From: a virus
DNA length: 50,914 bases
Reading direction: 5' to 3' (one strand)
Virus record (IMG/VR): IMGVR_UViG_3300047560_001018
Span: 1 to 50,914 of that record
Both the position numbers and the translations under genes were made by a program. The notes beneath the pieces were generated by a model. It did not search any database and had not been told where the DNA came from. It saw nothing but the letters and a program-made list of their open reading frames with translations. Positions 31,404-41,641 of this stretch are shown one piece after another (the stretch's first letter is position 1; every line of letters starts with the position of its first letter).

Positions 31404-32303
31404 TTAATTTGGATTGATTGTGATTCCGTTAATTGTGGTACTTTGATTATAAGTTGCTGGTGCCACGTTGAGTCCGTACTTTTTAGTCTTCGTTGGTGAG
31501 CTGGCGTCATAGGTTATCTCTGAATCAATGATCGAAGTTCCAGCTGAATCCGAATAGGTACTAAGCTTGATCTGATCGCCCTTGGTCTTTACCCTAAGCG
31601 CACTAGCGGCGGTACTAAGAGTCCATTGACCGATCGATGAAATGGTTCCAGCAACCGACTGAAGGATGCGGATTGAGCGAGGATAGCAGGTCTGACAAGT
31701 CTGCCCCTGCGAATAGCCAGTGCAACCATAAGTAGTGCATCCATAGCCAGTACAACCGTAGCCCGAGCAAGAATAGCCATTGCAGGCATAGGCAATGCAA
31801 CCATAGCCAGCATAAAGAGCACAGCCATAGGCAATACAGTTACCACGCGAGTACTGCGAGCAGCCGTAGCCAAGGCAGCCATAGGCGACACAGATGTAGC
31901 TGGAGCAGGTGTAGGACGTGCAACCGGTTGCAGTACAACCGTAGCCAGTGCAGCCAGTTGACGAGCAGTAGTAGTAGTAACTGCAGTTGCAGCTCACGGT
32001 TGTCTGCTCTAAGCCAGCAGCCCACCAGTTGTTGCTATCCGTTACCCAGAATGAGCCGCCAGTGCCGTTGCCCCCGGTTGCAATCAGCATGTCAGCATCC
32101 TGATAAGGCATTTCCTGAACAGCAATCGGATAGTTCGTATCGGTAGACGTAGCAGTCGTAGGTGTGACATTGAATGAACCGCGCACAGTAGTCCATTGCG
32201 AGCCATCAGTTGCGGTGCCAATGCCAGTGCTAGTGCGGTTGAAAGTATCCACAAAGCGCTTTCGCACCGATGCCATCTGTGCGGATATAGATAAACGGGA
32301 CAT
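31404..32303 (-). CDS. Lectin-like tail protein with Cys-every-five repeat insertion, 299 aa
   Basis: ATG 32303 is used because it forms a TAATG overlap with the previous gene; an upstream ATG adds ten residues. The N-terminal domain (VDTFNRTSTGIGTATDGSQW) and C-terminal part (LSTAASALRVKTKGDQI) look like halves of a concanavalin/LamG-like jelly roll. Between them lie about fourteen units of the form C-x-x-Y-G, with Cys every five residues and Tyr three residues after each. The insertion begins just after the domain's WWAAGLEQ strand. It probably forms a stacked or disulfide-rich spike on an adhesion protein; that part is inference. Confidence 0.75.
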   Translation of the reverse strand: MSRLSISAQMASVRKRFVDTFNRTSTGIGTATDGSQWTTVRGSFNVTPTTATSTDTNYPIAVQEMPYQDADMLIATGGNGTGGSFWVTDSNNWWAAGLEQTTVSCNCSYYYYCSSTGCTGYGCTATGCTSYTCSSYICVAYGCLGYGCSQYSRGNCIAYGCALYAGYGCIAYACNGYSCSGYGCTGYGCTTYGCTGYSQGQTCQTCYPRSIRILQSVAGTISSIGQWTLSTAASALRVKTKGDQIKLSTYSDSAGTSIIDSEITYDASSPTKTKKYGLNVAPATYNQSTTINGITINPN

Positions 32304-33484
32304 TAGATTGCCAAGTCTCCAATCAGAACCCATGAGTCAGTTGCGCGCTTAATTAGCGTTGCTGATGACCACTGCGTACGCAGTTTATTTCCCGGAGTCT
32401 TATCAAGGGTAACGCCGCCAGCACCTGAAACAGTTACCTGACCTGCGCCAGTCTGAAGTAGGGTTATGGTTGCGCCAACAGGAAATGCAGTTGTTGCATT
32501 GGTTGGTACAGTTACCGAAATTGCAGCGGCGTTATTTAGTTCAACCATCCTGTTGTGGTCAGTCAATGCGACAGTGTAAGTAGTTCCAGTCTGCGCATTA
32601 ATTGATGTGATAGTTGGGTCAACTGGTGTTTTGTTTTTCCAGAGGCCACTTGAAGCCTCATAAGTAATTACTTGACCATCAACTTTGGTGCCGATAAGCA
32701 CGTCATGTAGCTCATCAACCTCGTAACCATTTTGTACGGTTACAAATATAGAACCCTGAGTTGCATGTGAACGAGTACAGTAACCAATCTGCACAGTGTG
32801 TGCTGGAGCAACTGGCTTAGTCGTAGTCATACCACCAGCAACAGTGCTAGATAGCCATACAGTTGCGCCTTCAGTAAGCGTAGATGTATCGATGTTGCGA
32901 ACTAGACCGAAGGTTGTACACGGTGCTTTTGAACCGCCAGAAGCGTCATCGGTCATAACGCCAAGTGTTTTAGCTGAAGTGGTATCGCTAGTAGCAATGG
33001 AGTAATCGACGAGCATATTTGCGCCGTCAGAGCCGACTACATAGACAACCTTGCCGTTAGTCAAGCCAGACGAGTCAAAACGCTTTACGTTCTGTGCAAG
33101 TTCTTGACCAAGCTGATAAGTAATACCCGGAGCCTGCAGGTCAAGCGTGTTATCAACAGTATTCCAAGACAGTGTTCCAGTAGCAGTAGGTACACCAGTT
33201 GGGGTTGTATCAAAGCCGATCGAATTTACAGCAGATAGATCATTAGTCCACTGCGTTGCAAAATCAGTACTGCTACTCTTTGCAAGTAGTTGTCCTGCAG
33301 TGCCACCGGTTGGAACACCAGTATTCTGGTATGCAAGTGAAACCCATGCAGTAGCGCCATCACCATGCTTTACAAGCTTAGTATCGGTTTCTACACCAGC
33401 CTCACCAACTGCTAGGACTGGATTTGTTGAGGTCCAGTTTGCTGCAGTATCGTGACGCAGCTGAATTCGAGTTTGGACTGGCAT
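32303..33484 (-). CDS. Tail fibre / receptor-binding-like protein, 393 aa
   Basis: N-terminus TRIQLRHDTAANWTSTNPVLAVGE...VETDTKLVKHGDG is the widely used phage-fibre attachment and hyaluronidase-like motif. It is followed by a long beta-rich shaft and a C-terminal domain (INAQTGTTYTVALTDHNRMVELNNAAA) that resembles a receptor-binding tip. It likely recognises the host surface. Genes on both sides encode collagen-like and lectin-like appendage proteins. Confidence 0.78.
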   Translation of the reverse strand: MPVQTRIQLRHDTAANWTSTNPVLAVGEAGVETDTKLVKHGDGATAWVSLAYQNTGVPTGGTAGQLLAKSSSTDFATQWTNDLSAVNSIGFDTTPTGVPTATGTLSWNTVDNTLDLQAPGITYQLGQELAQNVKRFDSSGLTNGKVVYVVGSDGANMLVDYSIATSDTTSAKTLGVMTDDASGGSKAPCTTFGLVRNIDTSTLTEGATVWLSSTVAGGMTTTKPVAPAHTVQIGYCTRSHATQGSIFVTVQNGYEVDELHDVLIGTKVDGQVITYEASSGLWKNKTPVDPTITSINAQTGTTYTVALTDHNRMVELNNAAAISVTVPTNATTAFPVGATITLLQTGAGQVTVSGAGGVTLDKTPGNKLRTQWSSATLIKRATDSWVLIGDLAI

Positions 33485-34254
33485 TACGCCGTTCCTCCAT
33501 TAATAAATGTGACATAAGTAGGGTCAAATGTCAAAGTCGATGTACTACTATTATACACGATAGGGTCTGTTGCGTTCAGATTATCAAGGGATCCCGGTGG
33601 GCCTTGAATACCCTGTTCACCCTGTATACCTTGGATGCCTTGAGGTCCAGTATCTCCAGTGTCTCCCTTGTCGCCCTTAATGCCCTGGATACCCTGAATA
33701 CCCTGATCGCCAGTGTCACCCTTCTCGCCTTGGATACCTTGAATACCTTGGATGCCCTGAATACCTTGGATTCCCTGTTCACCCTGTGGACCGGTTGCGC
33801 CTACGGTGTAGAACGTTCCGTCAGCTCCTGGCACAGGAGAGAGCGCGGTGAGGTCAACGGTTGTGCCGGATGGCAGGCTGAAACTGTATGGCTCAATGTT
33901 GACTGGAGTATCAGTCTGGTCGGTAAGACGGAAGCTCACCTCCCAAGTCCAGTTGACTGGGTTGGCCTGCGGATCGTCAGTAGCAAGCAGGCGAATGCCG
34001 CGAGTTGTTCCATAACCGCACAGGTAGCCATCTGCATCTAGAGTTGCCTCAACTGTAGCTGGAACAACAGTGACTGGATCTGGGCTAGCAGTAGCATCTA
34101 GCAAGTAAGCTGGCGATGGCGTAAAGAAGATCGAGCCCTTGGCTGCTTGGCCATCTGGGTATACATCGCCATCAACGCTATCAGCGTATGCTAGCAGGAA
34201 GCGGCCAGTTACGGTTCCGTAGCTTAGGTTTGAAGGTAGATCAATGATCGGCAT
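33484..34254 (-). CDS. Collagen-like tail fibre protein, 256 aa
   Basis: Residues 1-130 form a globular N-terminal domain (DLPSNLSYGTVTGRFLLAYADS), nearly the same as the start of the next upstream protein. It is followed by about 22 Gly-x-y triplets (GPQGEQGIQ... GEQGIQGPPG) that should form a trimeric collagen helix, and a short C-terminal tip (NLNATDPIVYNSSTSTL). Such fibres are flexible adhesins. The repeat DNA explains the antiparallel open frames here. Confidence 0.85.
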   Translation of the reverse strand: MPIIDLPSNLSYGTVTGRFLLAYADSVDGDVYPDGQAAKGSIFFTPSPAYLLDATASPDPVTVVPATVEATLDADGYLCGYGTTRGIRLLATDDPQANPVNWTWEVSFRLTDQTDTPVNIEPYSFSLPSGTTVDLTALSPVPGADGTFYTVGATGPQGEQGIQGIQGIQGIQGIQGEKGDTGDQGIQGIQGIKGDKGDTGDTGPQGIQGIQGEQGIQGPPGSLDNLNATDPIVYNSSTSTLTFDPTYVTFINGGTA

Positions 34255-34261
34255 TATTATC

Positions 34262-34678
34262 CTATACCAGAGTCAAGTCTAGGGTCTCGCCGCCAGACAG
34301 GGTTAGCATCTTATTGTCGAGCCCATTGAGTGGAGTTCCACCCTGATCGGTAAGCTTGAACTTTACGGTCCAGTACCAATTGTTTGGGATGGTATCAGGA
34401 TCATCAGTGGCAATCAGTCTCACACCTCGACCGCCCTGCGGGCCATAGAGGTAGCCTTCTGCGTCGAGAGTGCATTCCACAGTGGCTGGCATGATCGTTA
34501 CCGGAGCTGGACTGGCGGTAGGGTTTTTGACTGCGTTTACAGATGGCACAAAGAAGACGCTGCCTACGGCTGCAATACCGTCTGGCTCATTACCAGCATC
34601 TGCGCTGTCTGCGTAAGCCAAAAGGAAGCGGCCAATCACTGTGCCATAGCCTAGGTTAGTTGGAAGATCAGTAGTCAT
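34262..34678 (-). CDS. Tail protein paralog without collagen, 138 aa
   Basis: DLPTNLGYGTVIGRFLLAYADS and most of the remaining sequence parallel the N-terminal domain of the 256-aa collagen-like protein next to it, but no collagen or tip domain follows. It is probably an adaptor or a duplicated base domain that pairs with the collagen fibre. Confidence 0.75.
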   Translation of the reverse strand: MTTDLPTNLGYGTVIGRFLLAYADSADAGNEPDGIAAVGSVFFVPSVNAVKNPTASPAPVTIMPATVECTLDAEGYLYGPQGGRGVRLIATDDPDTIPNNWYWTVKFKLTDQGGTPLNGLDNKMLTLSGGETLDLTLV

Positions 34679-35556
34679 TATGCCGTACCGCCATTGATGA
34701 TAAGTAGATTATAGTTAAGCGAGATAGTCTGAGTGCCGGAGTTATACTCAACTGGCGATGTTGCATAGGCTACGCCAGATGGTCCCTGTGGACCAGTGGC
34801 TCCAGTGAGGCCCTGTATGCCCTGTATGCCCTGTGAGCCAGTTAAACCGGTGTCACCTTTAGGGCCGGCGGGTCCTTGGATTCCAGCGTCACCTTGAGGT
34901 CCCTGTGGGCCAGTAGCACCATCTGCGCCAACTAGCGATGCTAGCCAGTCTTGCTCAGTTCCATTGAAGCCATTTAGCTGTGCAATCTGATAGGCCGAGA
35001 GACCAGTTAGTCCCTGATATCCTTGAAGGCCTTGATCTCCCTTTGCCCCAGAAGGACCCATAGGCCCCATAGAACCCGTGAGACCAGTGTCACCTTGTGG
35101 ACCAGTAGGACCAGTTTCGCCTTGTATGCCTTGTGGTCCTTGAGGACCAGCAATACCTTGGATTCCTTGCGGTCCAGTATTGCCGTCTGCGCCTGGGAGG
35201 CCCTGCACTCCTTGAGGACCCTGCGGTCCCATAGGTCCAGTTTCGCCCTGTGGACCTTGGATACCTTGCGGACCTTCAGGCCCCTCAAGTCCTTGAGCTC
35301 CTTGAGGTCCGACCTCACCTTGGATACCCTGTATTCCTTGTTCGCCTTGGATACCTTGCGGTCCAACGAGGCCCTCTGGCCCTTGCTCTCCTTGTACACC
35401 CTGCTCGCCCTGTTCGCCCTTTGGTCCCGGAACTCCATCGCTTCCGGGTGCGCCAGATCCACCAGACTTCTTGTCTAGTTTCTTTATTTCATTCTCAACC
35501 TTATCAGCCCAATCTTGCGACTGCTGAGGGAGATTGTTATCTGGGAAAATGATCAT
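34678..35556 (-). CDS. Collagen-like tail fibre protein, 292 aa
   Basis: N-terminal tag ([23 protein letters not shown]) shared with the 237-aa tail protein at 17774-18487, then about 50 Gly-x-y triplets, a break with [21 protein letters not shown] (a motif common in collagen-like proteins), further triplets, and a short C-terminal tip ([10 protein letters not shown]). Tag plus triple helix indicates a fibre anchored at the tail. The upstream gap holds a terminator and a possible -10. Confidence 0.85.
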   Translation of the reverse strand: MIIFPDNNLPQQSQDWADKVENEIKKLDKKSGGSGAPGSDGVPGPKGEQGEQGVQGEQGPEGLVGPQGIQGEQGIQGIQGEVGPQGAQGLEGPEGPQGIQGPQGETGPMGPQGPQGVQGLPGADGNTGPQGIQGIAGPQGPQGIQGETGPTGPQGDTGLTGSMGPMGPSGAKGDQGLQGYQGLTGLSAYQIAQLNGFNGTEQDWLASLVGADGATGPQGPQGDAGIQGPAGPKGDTGLTGSQGIQGIQGLTGATGPQGPSGVAYATSPVEYNSGTQTISLNYNLLIINGGTA

Positions 35557-35565
35557 TGTACGTCT

Positions 35566-35571
35566 ATTCTA
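35566..35571 (-). promoter_or_regulatory. Possible -10 box before the collagen-like gene
   Basis: TAGAAT on the minus strand lies just before the ATG at 35556, downstream of a terminator. No good -35 is seen. The short distance (nine bases from box to ATG) would give a nearly leaderless message, which actinobacteria can translate. Evidence is thin. Confidence 0.3.
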
Positions 35572-35586
35572 TCGTGAACAAAAGAA

Positions 35587-35626
35587 AAGACCCCCTCGGA
35601 GCAAGAAGGCTCAACAAGGGGGTCTT
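35587..35626 (-). terminator. Rho-independent terminator after nrdF
   Basis: A 9-10 bp stem (AAGACCCCC at 35587-35595 with GGGGGTCTT at 35618-35626), with a 22-base loop, is followed on the minus strand by CTTTTCTTTTG. It separates the RNR cassette from the collagen-like tail genes. Confidence 0.8.
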
Positions 35627-35637
35627 GTAACACACAC

Positions 35638-35660
35638 ACGCGGAAAGGAGGTATCCGCGT
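35638..35660 (-). other. Hairpin with anti-Shine-Dalgarno-like loop
   Basis: ACGCGGA (35638-35644) pairs with TCCGCGT (35654-35660). In the transcribed strand the loop reads TACCTCCTT, containing the core of the 16S 3' end (ACCTCCTTT). It lies 3' of nrdF just before the terminator. Confidence 0.5.
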
Positions 35661-35690
35661 ATATATTATATCATGTTATTCAGTTGTGGA

Positions 35691-36653
<963 letters not shown>

Positions 36654-38771
36654 TTACAACATGCAGCTGACGCATTGTTCAACGTCAGTACCATCCAAAG
36701 CCATTTGGCGAATGCGGATATAGTAAATAGTTTTGATGCCCTTCTTCCAAGCGTAGATCTGTGCTCGGTTAACATCTCGGGTCGTTGCAGTGTCCTTGAA
36801 GAACAGGGTCAACGAGAGGCCCTGGTCGACGTGCTGAGTTGCCGCAGCATAGGTGTCGATGATAGCCTCTGGGTCAACCTCGTAGGCATCCTGGAAGTAC
36901 TCCATCGTGTCATCGCTGAGGTACGGAGCCGGGTAGTAAACGCGGCCCAGCTTGCCCTCCTTGCGAGTCTCGATCTTTGAAGCAATCGGGTGAATCGATG
37001 AGGTCGAGTTGTTGATGTAGCTGATCGAACCGGTTGGTGGTACGGCCTGCAGGTTCTGGTTATAGATACCGTGTGCCTTGACTGACTTCTTCAGAAGCTC
37101 CCAGTCATGCACAGTAGGTAGCTCGATACCAAACTTGGCAAACAGATCTTCAACCTTCTTGGTAGCCGGCTTCCATTCCTGCTGAGTGTACTTGTCAAAG
37201 AACTCACCAGTGGCGTACTTCGAGTTATTAAATCCAGCAAAGGTTTCGCCGCGTTCCTTAGCAATCTTATTGCTTGCCTTGATTGCGTGATAAGCCACTG
37301 CATAGAAGTACATGTTCGTAAAATCTACGCCTTCTTCCGATCCGTAGTGGATATGCTCACGAGCTAGGAATCCATGTAGGTTCATCTGCCCTAGACCGAT
37401 CGCGTGAGCCCTCTTATTACCGTCCCTGATAGATGGGACCGACTCGATGCTGCTGAGGTCTGAGACGGCCGTCAGAGCCCGAATTGAGGTATCTACGGTC
37501 TGAGCTAGGTTGCCACCATCCATTACCTTGGCAATGTTGAGCGATCCGAGGTTACAGCTAATGTCAGTTCCAATTTCAGCGTATGACAGATCTTCGTTGT
37601 AAACAGATGGGCTGTTCACCTGCAGGATCTCTGAGCACAGGTTCGACATGTTGATGCGACCGGCGATCGGGTTAGCGTTGTTGACGGTGTCCTCATACAT
37701 GATGTACGGGTAGCCCGACTCAAACTGCAGCTCGGCGATACGCTCGAATAGCACACGAGCCTTGATCTTGGTCTTCTTGATTCGCGAGTCGTCGACCATC
37801 TCCTGGTACTTCTCGGTGACCGAGATGTCGCCGAATGGCACACCGTAAACCTTCTCGACGTCGTATGGCGAGAACAGGTACATGTCTTCGTTGGTGCGAG
37901 CCAGCTCGAGGGTCACGTCTGGCACAACCACACCGATCGAGAGCGACTTGATGCGGATCTTCTCGTCGGCATTCTCGCGCTTGGTGTCGAGGAACTTCAT
38001 GATGTCTGGGTGGTGTGCGTTCAAGTAGACGGCACCGGCACCCTGGCGTGCACCAAGCTGGTTGGCGTAGCTGAAGCTGTCTTCGAGAAGCTTCATAACC
38101 GGGATGATGCCCGAGCTTTGGCCCTCGATCTTCTTGATCGGTGCACCCGACTCGCGGATGTTTGATAGGTTAAGTGCAACACCGCCACCGCGCTTCGACA
38201 GCTGCAGCGACGAGTTGATTGCACGAGAGATCGACTCCATGTTATCCTCGGTACGGAGCAGGAAGCACGAGACAAACTCACCACGCTGCTTCTTGCCTGC
38301 GTTCAGGAACGTCGGAGTTGCTGGCTGGAAGCGACCCGAGATTATCTCGTCGATCAGCTTCTTGGCAACCTTAATGTCACCCTGTGCTAGCACCAAAGCG
38401 TTCATGACAACGCGATCCTCGAAACGCTCTAGGTAGCGAGTGCCATCGAAGGTCTTCAGGGCATACGAGGTATAGAACTTGTATGCGCCCATGAATGCCT
38501 CAAAGCGGTGCTTGTGAGCGTAAGCCTGCTGGAATGCCGCCTTGATATCCTCAAAGCCATACTGGTCCAGCACAGACTGGTCGTAGTAGTCGTGTTCAAC
38601 TAGGTAGTTGAGCTTCTCCTCCAGACTGTGGAAGAAGACGGTGTTCTGGTTAACGTGGTCAAGGAAGTATGATCGTGCTGCTTCCTTATCCTTGTGCAAC
38701 TGCAACTTGCCCTCTGAGTCCCAGAGGTTGATCATTGCGTTTAATTCATGATAGTTATAGTTGTTTTCCAT
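36654..38771 (-). CDS. nrdE: Class Ib ribonucleotide reductase alpha subunit (NrdE), 705 aa
   Basis: Catalytic subunit converting ribonucleoside diphosphates to deoxy forms. C169 ([13 protein letters not shown]) and the second redox Cys in [10 protein letters not shown], the N-x-C-x-E catalytic motif [22 protein letters not shown] and the C-terminal CVSC pair are present. There is no long N-terminal ATP-cone, as expected for NrdE. Gene order nrdH-nrdE-nrdF with very short spacing indicates an operon. Confidence 0.95.
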   Translation of the reverse strand: MENNYNYHELNAMINLWDSEGKLQLHKDKEAARSYFLDHVNQNTVFFHSLEEKLNYLVEHDYYDQSVLDQYGFEDIKAAFQQAYAHKHRFEAFMGAYKFYTSYALKTFDGTRYLERFEDRVVMNALVLAQGDIKVAKKLIDEIISGRFQPATPTFLNAGKKQRGEFVSCFLLRTEDNMESISRAINSSLQLSKRGGGVALNLSNIRESGAPIKKIEGQSSGIIPVMKLLEDSFSYANQLGARQGAGAVYLNAHHPDIMKFLDTKRENADEKIRIKSLSIGVVVPDVTLELARTNEDMYLFSPYDVEKVYGVPFGDISVTEKYQEMVDDSRIKKTKIKARVLFERIAELQFESGYPYIMYEDTVNNANPIAGRINMSNLCSEILQVNSPSVYNEDLSYAEIGTDISCNLGSLNIAKVMDGGNLAQTVDTSIRALTAVSDLSSIESVPSIRDGNKRAHAIGLGQMNLHGFLAREHIHYGSEEGVDFTNMYFYAVAYHAIKASNKIAKERGETFAGFNNSKYATGEFFDKYTQQEWKPATKKVEDLFAKFGIELPTVHDWELLKKSVKAHGIYNQNLQAVPPTGSISYINNSTSSIHPIASKIETRKEGKLGRVYYPAPYLSDDTMEYFQDAYEVDPEAIIDTYAAATQHVDQGLSLTLFFKDTATTRDVNRAQIYAWKKGIKTIYYIRIRQMALDGTDVEQCVSCML

Positions 38772-38790
38772 TTGGCTCCTTTGTGTGTGG

Positions 38791-39015
38791 TTACTTTACA
38801 AGCTGCATGATCTGATCCATGCGGAATCCGCTCCAGTGCTTGTCGCCAGCAATGACTACTGGTGCAGCCTGGTAGCCAAGCGATCGAACGAGCTCCATTG
38901 CTGCTGCATCCTCCGAAAGATCCACCTCGTTAAAGGCAATGTTCTCTCGCTTGAGCAGACGCTTGGTGCTGTCGCACTGAACGCACGATGGTAGTGAATA
39001 TACGGTTACATCCAT
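38791..39015 (-). CDS. nrdH: NrdH-like glutaredoxin, 74 aa
   Basis: Electron donor to NrdE. The active site CVQC lies in [15 protein letters not shown] near the N-terminus, and [15 protein letters not shown] matches the NrdH C-terminal region. ATG 39015 is chosen since AAAGGAGAAAATC precedes it; an upstream start would add twelve residues before it. First gene of the nrdHEF unit, behind a possible promoter. Confidence 0.9.
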   Translation of the reverse strand: MDVTVYSLPSCVQCDSTKRLLKRENIAFNEVDLSEDAAAMELVRSLGYQAAPVVIAGDKHWSGFRMDQIMQLVK

Positions 39016-39049
39016 GATTTTCTCCTTTGCTAAATTTTGACGGAAGAAC

Positions 39050-39055
39050 ATTATA
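39050..39055 (-). promoter_or_regulatory. Extended -10 promoter for nrdHEF
   Basis: On the minus strand a TATAAT with a TGC immediately before it (TGCTATAAT, an extended -10) stands downstream of the capsid terminator and about 34 bases before the nrdH start. No clear -35, which is acceptable for extended -10 promoters. It would let the RNR genes be transcribed independently of the capsid operon. Confidence 0.55.
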
Positions 39056-39079
39056 GCACAACATCAGCACAAAAGAAAA

Positions 39080-39103
39080 CCCCCCGACCGGAAGGTCGAG
39101 GGG
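39080..39103 (-). terminator. Rho-independent terminator after the major capsid gene
   Basis: Minus-strand stem of CCCC and CGGCC-like pairs: CGACC (39085-39089) with GGTCG (39094-39098), loop GGAA, one mismatch, then CCCC (39080-39083) with GGGG (39100-39103), followed on the minus strand by TTTTCTTTT. It isolates capsid transcripts from nrdHEF. Confidence 0.85.
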
Positions 39104-39123
39104 TAATTCTTTGGGCTTAGTTA

Positions 39124-40224
39124 TTAAGCGCCAGCACCAGTCGAAGCGATGGTACCGGTTGGCATGATCATGCCACCAGTTGCGATGTGACGGATTCGCA
39201 TCTCGAAGTCGTCGTTGTCGAACGAACCTTCGCGGGCAGGAACCTGACCGCCACCGATGTAGAGACCGCCGTTAGCCTTAACGCGGAGCTCTGGCGACTC
39301 GTAACCACGGAGGAAACCAAGAACAACACCTGGGTTGAGGGTGTCCGAAGGAACCGGAATCAGGAACCAGTAGTTGTCCGAGCTAGCGTTGATCTTCTTC
39401 AGCCATGGGTTGACAACAACCTGGATGTTTGCGGCAATTGGGTTGCCCGAAACAGTCGAGGTTACGGTGTCGCCCGAGGTGACCTCAGTGCGAACCTGCT
39501 GGATAGCAAGGATCTTCTTAGCGGTCATTTCAAGACCAGCGTTAACAACCAGTACGAAACGGCTGAACGGAGTGATGGTCTTGCCATTGTAGGTCTGGAC
39601 GTTAGCTGCAACGATAGCTGCCTCAAGCGACTCTAGGGTCAGAGCTGGGTTGCCAGCCAGAAGGTTCTGGTTACCCGACTTGAAGTTGCCAGTGTTAAGG
39701 CCAGTTGCCGAAACGAGCTGCTTGGTAGCCTCTTCGTCTTCCTTGCCAGCAGCCTTGCGAGCAAGCTCAAGAGGCAGACGCTCAAGAATCGAGATGTTGT
39801 TGTCGTTAACGATCGACTCCCACGAGAAGCGGATGCGCGAACCCGACTTCTTAACTGCGAACTCGGCCTCTGAGAACGAGAACCAACCAGCAGTTGGGTA
39901 CTCGTCGTACTCGCCAACGGTAGGCAGCGAGCCCTCGCGGAACTTGTCACCCATGTTGTCAACACCGTCGTCCTCGTAAGCGAGGTTCATGTAGTTGACT
40001 GGGCGGAAGTCGTCAACAACAAGCTTCTGAGCGAACGAACCCCAGACCTTTGGCTGGTCTGCGTAGTTCTGAAGCATGATCTTGTTGATGGTTGGGGCCA
40101 GCTGCACAGGGAGGTCGCTGGTTGCAATGCCTTCGCGGAGCTTGAGCTGGTCGCTCTTGTCACCACGGATTGCGCCTTCGAGGAGCTTAGCTGCCTCGAC
40201 CTGACGTGAAGTAATGTTTTCCAT
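39124..40224 (-). CDS. Major capsid protein, 366 aa
   Basis: Located after decoration and protease/scaffold genes, before a terminator, as in actinophage head modules. An N-terminal helix (SRQVEAAKLLEGAIRGD), RFSWESIVNDN, a spine-helix-like LERLPLELARKAAGKEDEEATKQLVS and a C-terminal beta-rich part suit the HK97 fold. It would form the icosahedral shell. The missing scaffold arm is supplied by the neighbouring protease/scaffold gene. Confidence 0.85.
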   Translation of the reverse strand: MENITSRQVEAAKLLEGAIRGDKSDQLKLREGIATSDLPVQLAPTINKIMLQNYADQPKVWGSFAQKLVVDDFRPVNYMNLAYEDDGVDNMGDKFREGSLPTVGEYDEYPTAGWFSFSEAEFAVKKSGSRIRFSWESIVNDNNISILERLPLELARKAAGKEDEEATKQLVSATGLNTGNFKSGNQNLLAGNPALTLESLEAAIVAANVQTYNGKTITPFSRFVLVVNAGLEMTAKKILAIQQVRTEVTSGDTVTSTVSGNPIAANIQVVVNPWLKKINASSDNYWFLIPVPSDTLNPGVVLGFLRGYESPELRVKANGGLYIGGGQVPAREGSFDNDDFEMRIRHIATGGMIMPTGTIASTGAGA

Positions 40225-40233
40225 AATTTATCC

Positions 40234-40578
40234 TTACGCTGCTGCCGATACCAGGCGGACGAGAACATCGCCAGCAGTGGTCGTCGACTTCGCCTTGATA
40301 GCGTGACCGATGAACTTGTTACCCGAAGCGGTAGCGTTAACAACGCCGGCCGAGGTCAGGTAAACGTTTGCGCCAACGGTGAATGCAGCCGACGAGGTCA
40401 GCTTGAAAACGCCATCGAGCTTGAGGGTTGCGTAGGTGTTGCCATCCTCGCCAGTCACAGCGTCCTGCTGTGCTACGCCAACAACCTGACCGACCTGTAC
40501 CAAGTCGCCCGAAACAACGGTGCTCGCTACAGGGAAGACCAGCTCACTGGCTACTTTGTAAATCTCGTTAAGAGCCAT
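40234..40578 (-). CDS. DUF2190-like capsid decoration protein, 114 aa
   Basis: All-beta protein with Gly/Val-rich strands (GDLVQVGQVVGVAQQDAVTGEDGNTY-type pattern; GANVYLTSAGVVN; GHAIKAKSTTTAGDVLVRL) like the DUF2190 proteins encoded just before capsid genes, which are taken as capsid decoration or stabilisation proteins. It sits nine bases before the capsid start. Confidence 0.8.
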   Translation of the reverse strand: MALNEIYKVASELVFPVASTVVSGDLVQVGQVVGVAQQDAVTGEDGNTYATLKLDGVFKLTSSAAFTVGANVYLTSAGVVNATASGNKFIGHAIKAKSTTTAGDVLVRLVSAAA

Positions 40579-40594
40579 TTACTTTTTCCTTTTC

Positions 40595-41590
40595 TTACTT
40601 ACCAGCGATACGGCCGACGATAGCGTCAAGCTCGTTTGCAGGGGTGTTGGTGGTCGAAGCTTCCTCGATCTTGCCGAAAGTGGCACCGGTCGAAGTAGCA
40701 ACAGCAGCCGACTCGCTAACCGAGGTGACATATGCCTTCTCGTCTGCGATGATCTCGTCTGCGGTCTTGGTGTTTGCCTCTGCCTTGAGAGCCTCTACTA
40801 CGCGAGCGAGGGCAACCTTTGGCAGGCCCGACTCGTTAAGCTTAGCAGCGAGGTCGACTGGGTCGATCTCTGGCTCAGCCTCAACGGCCTCGCCCTCTAT
40901 ACCCTCTTCAGCCTCAGCAGGCTTGGCAGCTTCTGCCAGAACCGACACAGACTCAATTACAGGCGAGAGTGCCTCAACGAAGGCGGTCTTGAGGTCAGCG
41001 ATTGCAGCCTCAAACTCTTCCTTGGTAATGGACATTCCATTTCCTTCCGATAGGGATTCTGCAACCTGTTCGGTTTCAGTATCGTTCCTGGTGTAACTCT
41101 CAAGCAGTGACAAGAACTTGCCACCAGCTCCGGCTACGGTAACAACATCTACGCTGGTCAATGGATCTGTGACTAGCGACTCGATGATTGGGCCTTGGCG
41201 ACCCTCTGCCTCACCCATTACGGCAGAGCCCATGGCGTGAATAGACAGACCTACATCGCCAGCCATCTCCTTGATAATCGGAGCGTAGTGGGAGTAGAAT
41301 TCGATATCGGCAACAAGGCCGTTTTCAGTAAAATAAGCGTCCGAAACAAGCTTTCCAGCAAGCTTCTCAACGTTGCGCTCTGGGCGATCGCTGGCTTCCG
41401 AAACTGAAGGGTGGTTCATAAAAACCTTAGTACCCTTGGTAAATACGTTTGGACCGTAGTGTGCGAGCATATCAGCACCGTAGTAGCCCGAGCTACCCCA
41501 GCCAGCTTCAATAACCTTCACCTTCCACTTGTTGCCCTTAGTGGGTGCAGCAAGCGAGAAGTCCAGACTCTCAGTGAGTTGAGTGGTCAT
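40595..41590 (-). CDS. Capsid maturation protease fused to scaffold, 331 aa
   Basis: The longer frame has 16 extra residues without ribosome site; ATG 41590 follows GGAGAATTT. The N-terminal domain (VIEAGWGSSGYYGADML, FMNHPS, GLSIHAMG) resembles U35-type prohead proteases that use His and Ser. After about residue 190 the sequence becomes acidic and Ala/Glu-rich, typical of a scaffold domain. It would shape the procapsid and then cleave scaffold from itself and the shell protein. Confidence 0.8.
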   Translation of the reverse strand: MTTQLTESLDFSLAAPTKGNKWKVKVIEAGWGSSGYYGADMLAHYGPNVFTKGTKVFMNHPSVSEASDRPERNVEKLAGKLVSDAYFTENGLVADIEFYSHYAPIIKEMAGDVGLSIHAMGSAVMGEAEGRQGPIIESLVTDPLTSVDVVTVAGAGGKFLSLLESYTRNDTETEQVAESLSEGNGMSITKEEFEAAIADLKTAFVEALSPVIESVSVLAEAAKPAEAEEGIEGEAVEAEPEIDPVDLAAKLNESGLPKVALARVVEALKAEANTKTADEIIADEKAYVTSVSESAAVATSTGATFGKIEEASTTNTPANELDAIVGRIAGK

Positions 41591-41641
41591 AAATTCTCCA
41601 TAGCGTTGTAATGCTAGGTTTAAGTATACCACACACAAGAA

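Noticed and set aside
35023-35478. Long frames on both strands over the collagen-like repeats
   Set aside because: Gly-x-y triplet DNA is open in several frames; only the leftward collagen frame has a start and neighbours that fit.
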